62,936 nt of DNA from Wolfiporia cocos (lineage: Eukaryota; Basidiomycota; Agaricomycetes; Polyporales; Phaeolaceae): positions 1 to 62,936 of the forward strand of contig JACCLO010000070.1 in the NCBI GenBank assembly GCA_029448655.1. The letters are read 5' to 3'. Position 1 is the stretch's first letter, and each line of letters opens with the position of its first letter. The notes under the pieces are model-generated. The model was not told where the DNA came from and searched no databases. It saw nothing but the letters and a program-made list of their open reading frames with translations. This document shows, one piece after another, positions 56,506 to 62,936 of the stretch. The position numbers and the translations under genes are program-made.

Positions 56506-56580
56506 CAAGTTTGCATGACCTTTTCATATTCCACTGTGGCTGGTGCACCGACACTGCAGATGGGCGCTTAGCATGCACCA
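56506..56580 (+). repeat. Short dispersed repeat, copy 2
   Basis: Partner of 54349-54411: TTTGCATGACCTTTTC, CTGTGGCTG and GATGGGCGCTTAGCATG. Confidence 0.45.
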
Positions 56581-56804
56581 TGCCGACCTTTAACTGAAAG
56601 TAATAGAGCGATAATTGTTCTCACGCTCAGAGTATTTTCTCACATTTAGATAAAAATTATAAGTGATGAATCAGCAGGAAATTGTAAGCAGGCAAGACTT
56701 GTGGCAACATTAGCCAGTGACCTCCTTCCATCCTGCATGCCTGCATACATTACCCATGATGTCTAAGACCTGCCTAGAAGGCCATGCAAAAAAGCTGAGA
56801 GTGC

Positions 56805-57008
56805 ATGTACAAGGAAAATGAACAAAGACACACAAAGTGGAAGGCTCTCAATGATGAGGAAGATGATGAAGCTGAGACTGATGTTATGTTGTTGAAGGAG
56901 TTTATGGAGACAGTGATGGGTAAGATTGTAGGGCCATTTGAGCTCAAGGCCCAGATCAACATTGGAGATGATGATCTTCAACTTGATGATCAGGAGCATG
57001 CATGCTGA
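56805..57008 (+). CDS. Short acidic ORF, possibly a transposon relic
   Basis: 67 codons: NDEEDDEAETDVMLLKEFME then GPFELKAQINIGDDDLQLDD. Not recognised; the acidic tail resembles that of the ORF at 12885-13283 and it lies against nested LTRs. Confidence 0.3.
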   Translation: MYKENEQRHTKWKALNDEEDDEAETDVMLLKEFMETVMGKIVGPFELKAQINIGDDDLQLDDQEHAC

Positions 57009-57063
57009 TACAGATGTACCATCTGTGGGACTGGCCCATAGCCAGGGAATATCTCCAATAGAC

Positions 57064-57600
57064 TGACACAGACTCACAAATGTCTGTGGGACTGGCCCTG
57101 CTGGGAACCCTACACACCTATCGAGGTGCCACCCAAGTTATGCAGGGTTAAACAGAGTCACCTTATGCCTACGAAGGCAAGCCCCCAGATGAGCGAGTAG
57201 AGAACTCAGTAGTATGACTGGTGCAGACCCACAGCAAGATGCAAGAGAGGGGCCTAAGCCCATTGCTGAAAATCCAAAAGATGGGGATAAGCCCCATCTG
57301 TCATCTACTTAAGTACATGACAGGAGCATATGTAGGGATGCCCTAAAGTACAGGCCTGTGCGCCGTAACTAAGGGTGACTGTAATGCTACATGTGACTAC
57401 AGTGGTGACCATGAACGTGAGTACCTGATACGTGTGCTGCCTGACTAGCACTAATCTACTGGGTCAGGTGATTCTACTGGCATCAAGGGATGATGTGAAG
57501 TAACTAAGCAGAGAGGGGCACGCGTGCACATAGCAGTGCCCATACTGTGATAGCGAGGAGTGAATTGTCCTAGGAATGCCCCTCTGGGCATTCTGTGACA
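57064..57600 (-). mobile_element. Solo LTR, 537 bp, TSD TAGAC
   Basis: TGACACAGACTCAC ... CATTCTGTGACA, flanked by TAGAC at 57059-57063 and 57601-57605. Promoter hairpin AGATGGGG/CCCCATCT at 57279-57299. Confidence 0.92.
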
Positions 57601-58187
57601 TAGACCATGACAGGTCCCAGGCCCCATGGCGTCAAGGGAAGGCAGGGCAACGAGCAGTCTTGTTGGCAGTATGGCGGGTTGGCAAGGTCTGACATCCCCA
57701 GACTAGCATGTCGTGAACTAAGAGCAGAGTGGCAGCCCAGTAGACAGCATGAAAGAGGGTGTCATTACCCTAATGTCAAGAATGCTAGACATGAGGATGT
57801 AAGTCCTCATGCCAGTGCATAAGTACATGTGGGTGCACCAGTACCTAAGAGCTTGCCCAAAAGCCCCAGAGTCCATGCACGTAAACGTAAGCATAGGGGT
57901 AAGCATAGATGACAAGGCACCAGTAATGGTGCTGAGTCATGTGGCATAGGGATAGAGATGCCAGTAATGGCGCTCTGGCAATGACCACCTGACCCCGTAG
58001 ATAGGCACTCCGGGGTAGTGCGCACCCATGCATCACTCACATTATGGTCACTCCCTGTCACTACAGTAGTTACATGCTCGCTTACATACTCTCTTACCTC
58101 AGCCGTTAGGATGGTGCTGCACACAGGCCAGCACTTAAGGGTAGACATGTTGCGCTCCCATGTACATACTTAAAGGGTAGAGAGATG

Positions 58188-58743
58188 TGACACAGACTTA
58201 CATAGGTCTGTGGGACCAGCCCTGCCGGGGAATCCAACACATCCACAAGGGTACCATCAGAGGAATGCAGTGGTGACCAGGGTGACCTCATTGCTGAGGT
58301 GGCGACATGTGTTGCCAATGGTGCATCCCAGATGAGCAAGTGAATAACTCAGCAGTAAGACTGGTGTGCACCCTCAGACAGTATGAAGAAAGGGGCATAG
58401 CCCAACATCGAGAATCTAAAGGATGAGGTTGTAAGACCTCATCCCGGTGTATTTATGTACATGGATCAGTATGCTATGACTACCTTAATGTAATGGCCTG
58501 TGTGCCATAACTAAGGGATCATGTGCTACCATGACCATATGATGTACATACTGTGATGTTATAATGCGGGTGACGGAATGTGTGCCCATCATAGGCACTA
58601 TCTACCAGGTAACGTGATGTACTATGTGAGATGGTTGACGTGGAGGTAACTAGAGGTATGAGGAGACCGTGCGCTCAGTGGAACCCCAAGAGACCTAAAG
58701 CGAGGGATGTAGGGTCAATATCTTGTGGTATAAAACCGTGACA
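58188..58743 (-). mobile_element. Solo LTR, 556 bp, TSD AGATG
   Basis: TGACACAGACTTAC ... AAACCGTGACA, flanked by AGATG at 58183-58187 and 58744-58748. Promoter hairpin GGATGAGGT/ACCTCATCC at 58421-58444. Removing it joins the two halves of a plus-oriented LTR, including that LTR's own GATGGGG/CCCCATC hairpin. Confidence 0.92.
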
Positions 58744-59142
58744 AGATGGGGCTTACTCCCCATCTCTAAGATTCTTGATGTCTGGGCTGTAGCCCCTCTC
58801 TCACCACCTCATCTGTGTGTGTGCCAGTCTGCCTGGGTCTCTCCCTCCTCACCTTGCCCGTCTGGGTGGTACCTTAGCCAAGGGCCTTGCCTGCATACCC
58901 ATTGGCTTAGGATGTGCACTGATGCACTGGCTTTGGGGGATTGTCCCCGGCCTGTGGGCCGGTCCCACAGACTGGTGAGTCTGTGTCACTCTGCTAGATG
59001 TGCAAGCTGAGCCCAGCACTCAGGCAGTTGCCTTCTAAGTCACAGATTTTATTGAGGAGTGGGCCTCCAATACACAGGAGCTTGCAATGGATTCAACATG
59101 TGTGTGTGCTATGCAAGCTTGCTACGTAAGTAAATTACTGAG

Positions 59143-59935
59143 ATTGAATCTGTCTAGGGAACACAAACAGGACCAATTTTGGACTGTTTGGTGCAGTTGC
59201 AGATGCACATGGGTTGGGTATTCCACTTGTGTTCTTACTGATATCGACAAACAAGGAAGCCGATAAGGGTGTCAAGCAAGTTGTGCTTGAGAGATTTCTT
59301 GGTGAGCTGAAGGACCTTGGTGTCAACCCAGAATATACATTATCAGACAAGGATTGGTCAGAAATCAATGCAATGAGGAACACATGGCCACAGGCAAAAC
59401 ATCAGCTATGTTTCTGGCATGCACTCCATGCAGTGAAACAGTGCTTAGCAAAGAACAAGGAGACACCTGCATTCTATGATGTCAATGAAGCTTGCCATGA
59501 GTTCTCTTACATCAAAGCTAACTTCATACCATACCTGCAACAGACAGGCTCAGTCGTTTGTTTATTTCCAACATTGTGGAATGGGACTTTATTCTCATTA
59601 ATTCATATTATATGTACTAGCTACCTGCCCCTCCTGTGAAGCCTCTCCATCGCATCCGGCTTCTCATTGATGGGTATCCATCTGTCATCACCTGTCACTG
59701 CCCCCACTTAGACTCAAGCCCATCCCGGCAGGCCATCCTGCTGTGAAGAGTGAAACCGAAGATGCCAAAGACTTTGACATTGAACACCTGAGTGGCCAGG
59801 GCATACTCCCACCTGATCTACATGCAGATGAAAGTGATGAAGAAATGGGCTGGATAGGTCATAAACATGACAATTGGAATGATGCTGAGTGGGATTGAGA
59901 CCTAGATGATCTGCAGCATCAGGTTGAGGAGTTTG
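59143..59935 (+). pseudogene. MULE-like transposase fragment
   Basis: The frame reads FGLFGAVADAHGLGIPLVFL, LISTNKEADKGVKQVVLERF, TLSDKDWSEINAMRNTWPQA and KHQLCFWHALHAVKQ. The string DKDWSEIN followed by CFWHA fits MULE-type transposase domains of fungi (catalytic Asp, then C/H region). After 59640 coding-like text continues in other frames (MKWAG.., ending with an acidic WND..LDDLQHQ). N-terminus and termini are not visible. The LTR element at 59936 is inserted at its 3' end. Confidence 0.6.
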
Positions 59936-60634
59936 TGTCACAGATTTGGGACATGCCACTATTTTTCCCGTATTTTTACCTATTTATCTGGTATTTCTAC
60001 GACCTTGTAGACATTTACGCTGCTAAGCGCCCGTCTACACGTACACGCAACCAAACAACACGTACACAACGCGGTATACGTCCACTTGTCATAACAACAC
60101 GTACATAACACGTTTGTACGCGTCAATGACTCAGCGGACTAACCTCCGGTGTCACGCGCCTTACTCATATCCCGATACCGGGCTATGTCAGTACAATTGG
60201 ATAAGCGGCCCGCTCGTTATCACATGCCAATGCCCTTACGATTACTCATATCCCGATACCGGTATATAAGAATCACATGCATGGCTTACTAACGTAGCTA
60301 CAGCCACTTCCACAACATGGACCTACGGTCCAAACAAACGATCTTACTGGTGCGGCCATTACCGGCGCACATGGTCTATTGTAGTTTACGACTTAGCCAT
60401 ATTAGTTATGTCTGCGCACAGACCACCTTCATGTTTGGCTCCCTTACCGGTAACCAAACAAAGCATGTATATAAGTAGGGCTATCACTGCGGATAAGCCT
60501 TAGATTTGTTCTCTGCATTCGCACAGTTACATAACATCTCTGCTTGCGCCCACTAGTCTCCTCACCAACCTCCAGCAACTCCTTCAAGTCGCTTATAAGG
60601 TTATAGTGTGAGTCCCACAGTCTAGTCTGTGTCA
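59936..60634 (+). repeat. 5' LTR of the window-end element
   Basis: 699 bp, TGTCACAGATTTGGGACATG ... TCTGTGTCA. TATA box TATATAAG at 60468-60475; AGATTTGTTCT at 60502-60512 is the predicted transcript start and self-primer. Between them GGCTATC and GATAAGCC form an inverted repeat. Confidence 0.9.
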
Positions 60635-60636
60635 TA

Positions 60637-60647
60637 AGAACAAATCT
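60637..60647 (+). promoter_or_regulatory. Self-primer-type primer-binding site
   Basis: AGAACAAATCT starts two bases after the LTR and is the exact reverse complement of AGATTTGTTCT (60502-60512). The LTR-to-site spacing and primer length equal those of the elements at 1327, 16547 and 18321. Confidence 0.78.
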
Positions 60648-61685
60648 CCCCCTACCCCCGCCCTTGCGCTTGCGCTTGGGCCTGGGTTTCTATCCTACAG
60701 GGGTATATTGCTCGTTGCTGCGCACATCCCTTTCTGCCTGACAAGGCGATTGGGGTGATAGTTGAGATCTGGGGGATACATCGCCATCCTCGGCAGAGGA
60801 TTGGCAACCAGGGAAGCCACACCGCCTTTTTAGGCAGGAGGCCTACCTAACCCGGACTCCAGGGTCAAGGAGACATGGTCCTCGCTGACAAGCTTGGACT
60901 GTGAGCGGTTAAGACCCGCCTGTGGAGAAAAGGGGACGGTCTGCCCTGTGTGCGCCCAACCCCCTGCCATGGCAAGCGCTTGTTCAGCGCCCCATCAGCT
61001 ATCCACAGGGTCATCATTATGATGGCATGGGAATTTTCCAAAGCCGCCTCCCAGGCGTAAGGGACCTGCTTTGAACCCGTCTATGGGAAAAGCAGTGAGG
61101 GGGGTTGACGTAAAAAATCACCCTGCCATAGGTCAATTGCGGTAGCCACAAAGCATAAGTCCTCCGGGCAGTTCGGCGTGCAGCGTCATGGGTCAAACGG
61201 ATTTGGGGCCACATGGAAGAGTAACGCGTGGCCCACTCCTTCGGGATGTGGAGCGCTGCTGTCTCGCGATCTTAGATCGACAGTGGTTTTTTAGCCCTGA
61301 TGTGACACCCATGTGGCTACAGACGGCAACCTCATTGTTGAAGCATGGACAGGCTAAGGGATGTAAAATCCCAGCCACTTTCCGGCATCGTCCCTCCGGG
61401 GCGGTGTCGTGTATCCGAGTCCCAATCATCTGACCCAGGAACCGGCCTGGCAGTCAGCAACTCTACCCCGTGAGTCGGCGCCTCTGACCGTTAGGGTCAT
61501 GCGAATATCCGCGCCGTCTCGGCACAGGGTTTGCGCGCAACATAAGAGTAATTATGCCCCGTAGTTACACCTTCTTTGCTCCTGAAAGGAGTCCACTACC
61601 CTACCTTACCGTAATCCTCCTTTCATTCCTGTTCTTGGACGTAATCACTGGGAAACTTCGTTTCTCATGAAGCTGCACTTTCTAG
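60648..61685 (+). other. Long untranslated leader with hairpins
   Basis: Related to 2640-3850 (see there). TGACAA-loop hairpins at 60736-60747 (GCC/GGC) and 60877-60899 (GTCC and GC around a TC/TT internal loop). The very similar stretch at 61265-61325 and the CTCC-TGAA-AGGAG-like hairpin near 61580 are shared. No conserved ORF. Confidence 0.6.
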
Positions 61686-62354
61686 AATCATGCCCCGCGT
61701 TTACCCGTCGCACCGTGGCTCCTCCACTGCCCTTACGTCAAACCGGCGAAGCGGTCCTTCTCAGCCGCATCGACACCGCCGACATTCCCTCGGGCAGAGG
61801 ACGTCACCTACACGCTTCCTGTAAAGGAAGATTACACTGGGAAACTCCATCTTTGGGAGATTCCCGTCCACATGCCAAAGCACATTGCTGAGGCTGGGAA
61901 ACCCGCTCCTCGACCTCCCAAACCAGTTCCGCTCGCTAAGCGTATCTGGACAGAGGAAGAGAAGCTAGCGCAATCCATTACCGCCATGGAGAATCTCATC
62001 GAACTCCGCGAACTCAACAAACTCAAGCTCGCTCGCGATAAGCTGAATAAGCGAATCGCCGCCAAACAAGCCGCCAAGGAAGCCAAGCAAGCAGCTTCTT
62101 CACTGGCCTCCTCTCTCCAGCCCGGCGGCCGGACCTTCCGTTCCGGCCAACCACAAGATTCTCGACCCTTCCCTCGTCTTCGGGAAGAAGAAGCCTCTCC
62201 AAGCATGCGACCAAGTTATTCCTATGCTAGAAGGCACTCTACATCGTCTCACTCCTCTCGAAACCACCCCCCTAATTACCCAGGATTCCATATGGAAAAC
62301 GACATTGCGTTTCCATACTATGGTAGTAGAATTAGAGACTTGGTGGATACGTAA
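61686..62354 (+). CDS. Accessory ORF before gag
   Basis: An ATG at 61872 starts a 160-codon frame (MPKHIAEAGKPAPRPPKPVP). It has a basic helical segment (LIELRELNKLKLARDKLNKR, AAKQAAKEAKQAA), likely coiled coil, and a Ser/Arg/Pro tail. The same frame is open upstream to 61686 and reads like protein there (AEDVTYTLPVKEDYTGKLHL), so the true start may be further up, perhaps the ATG at 61690 in another frame with a one-base change. It is absent from the non-coding relative. It may be an N-terminal gag piece or a separate nucleic-acid-binding protein; no family recognised. Confidence 0.5.
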   Translation, partial: NHAPRLPVAPWLLHCPYVKPAKRSFSAASTPPTFPRAEDVTYTLPVKEDYTGKLHLWEIPVHMPKHIAEAGKPAPRPPKPVPLAKRIWTEEEKLAQSITAMENLIELRELNKLKLARDKLNKRIAAKQAAKEAKQAASSLASSLQPGGRTFRSGQPQDSRPFPRLREEEASPSMRPSYSYARRHSTSSHSSRNHPPNYPGFHMENDIAFPYYGSRIRDLVDT

Positions 62355-62729
62355 AGGATAGAGCGAGACGGGGGAGGATCACCAATAGAGAGTGGAGAAT
62401 TATGAAAAAAGTACTGTAAACAGCTCGGCAACATTTCCTTTTCGGATTGGCGTACGGACTAGCTCGTATCATAGCATAATGCGTAGCGCTACATAATCTC
62501 TTTTTGCCTTCGGTGTAACACCACCTGACAAGTGGCAGGGCCCCTCAACTACTTCGGTAGAAAGAGATATACTCGCGATTGTATAGTAGAAATACTATCA
62601 GTCTTTTAACTCTGAAATAGAGTGCGAGTGTGATCTATAACGAAAGTTGCAGCTTTCAAACTAATTCCCTTCTTAAGAATCTAAGACAATGAGTACCGGA
62701 AACTAACATTCGTCACAAACATATTCACA
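62355..62729 (+). other. Spacer before gag with one more TGACAA hairpin
   Basis: Contains CCAC-C-TGACAA-G-TGG (62521-62535), the same loop as in the leader. A-rich sequence precedes the gag ATG. Confidence 0.45.
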
Positions 62730-62936
62730 ATGTCTTCCACCTCCTCCGTTAGCACCCCCCTCGCCCCCCGCAAGATGCGCCTCCGCTCAGAATGCCCGGT
62801 AACACCAGAAGCTGGTCCCTCGGGAACTCAGCAACTGTGACGCTGGAGCATCTCAGCGAGGAAGAAGAGGAAGAAGATGAGGAAGAAAGAAGTGCCGGAG
62901 TTCGCTCCCCCGCAAAGGGAATCTCCGACCAATCCC
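62730..62936 (+). pseudogene. Start of gag, truncated by the window
   Basis: ATG at 62730 in a good context (TTCACAATGTC) begins MSSTSSVSTPLAPRKMRLR. A one-base frame change near 62835 leads to VTLEHLSEEEEEEDEEERSA, the acidic N-terminal text common in basidiomycete gypsy gag. In the starting frame a TGA follows GTQQL. Whether the break is real needs the next kilobases. Confidence 0.55.

Larger units (their letters stand above)
57006..58988. mobile_element. Nest of related LTRs in both orientations
   Basis: Outer remnants: a minus-oriented LTR start (TGATACAGATG...CTGTGGGACTGGCCC) at 57006-57063 that continues after 57605, with hairpin ATGAGG/CCTCAT at about 57793; and a plus-oriented LTR, visible from about 57986 to 58187 and again from 58744 to 58988, ending CCCACAGACTGGTGAG and TCTGTGTCA. 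Two complete solo LTRs (57064-57600 and 58188-58743) sit inside. The outer boundaries are uncertain because parts are missing. Confidence 0.6.
59936..62936 (+). mobile_element. 5' part of an LTR retrotransposon, cut by the window end
   Basis: 5' LTR 59936-60634, primer-binding site 60637-60647, leader to about 61685, an ORF 61686-62354, and a gag start at 62730. The LTR is nearly the same as the solo LTR at 28301. The leader is shared with the non-coding element at 1327-7396, which makes this family a candidate helper for it. The five bases before the LTR are GTTTG; the matching duplication would lie outside the window. Pol is not in view. Confidence 0.85.

Overview
The window looks like a gene-poor, transposon-dense stretch of a filamentous basidiomycete genome (Agaricomycetes-like). 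Reasons: short GT-AG introns (50-75 nt) in the recognisable genes, Ty3/gypsy pol genes of fungal chromovirus type (one with an embedded dUTPase, as reported in basidiomycetes), an adenylate-forming reductase, and a protein-kinase-like gene of the sort common in mushrooms. Almost every host-like gene carries frameshifts or stops or is split by an insertion. I therefore annotate most of them as pseudogenes or broken genes; uncorrected indel errors in the assembly could add to this.

Layout. 1-9714: a decayed minus-strand Ty3/gypsy pol/gag, split by a solo LTR (350-1239, TSD CATCT) and by a complete but non-coding LTR element (1327-7396, TSD CGGGT). 9715-16546: a miniature LTR element (TRIM), LTR remnants, two copies of a GC-rich hAT-type MITE (8-bp TSDs) and a 1.1-kb solo LTR nested in one of them. 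16547-25947: a full-length Ty3/gypsy chromovirus (TSD GGGAG) encoding gag, protease, dUTPase, RT, RNase H, integrase, chromodomain and a third ORF; a second TRIM copy sits in its gag. 25950-37300: fragments of unrecognised genes and a kinase-like gene split by a solo LTR. 38390-42140: a wrecked MSH4 (MutS family) gene. 42540-52673: an unrecognised Cys-containing gene, a Lunapark-like fragment, a broken adenylate-forming reductase, a small membrane-protein gene and a HpcH/HpaI-aldolase pseudogene. 52950-58990: a Cys-rich gene split by a solo LTR, the third MITE copy with a nested LTR, and nested solo LTRs. 59143-59935: a MULE-like transposase fragment. 59936-end: the 5' part of another LTR element (LTR, 2-kb leader, an extra ORF, start of gag), cut by the window edge.

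The most interesting signal is shared by four LTR elements of unrelated sequence. In each, an 11-nt stretch two bases past the 5' LTR is an exact reverse complement of 11 nt in the LTR; in three of them that stretch lies 33-35 bp after a clear TATA box. This is the layout expected of Tf1/sushi-type self-primed reverse transcription, and the paired sequences differ between elements while the complementarity is kept. The LTRs also carry an inverted repeat around the predicted transcription start whose arms covary. The leader of the 59936 element is shared with the non-coding 1327-7396 element and holds recurring hairpins with a TGACAA loop, some with compensatory arm changes. Together these suggest an autonomous element family with non-autonomous relatives that keep only RNA signals.
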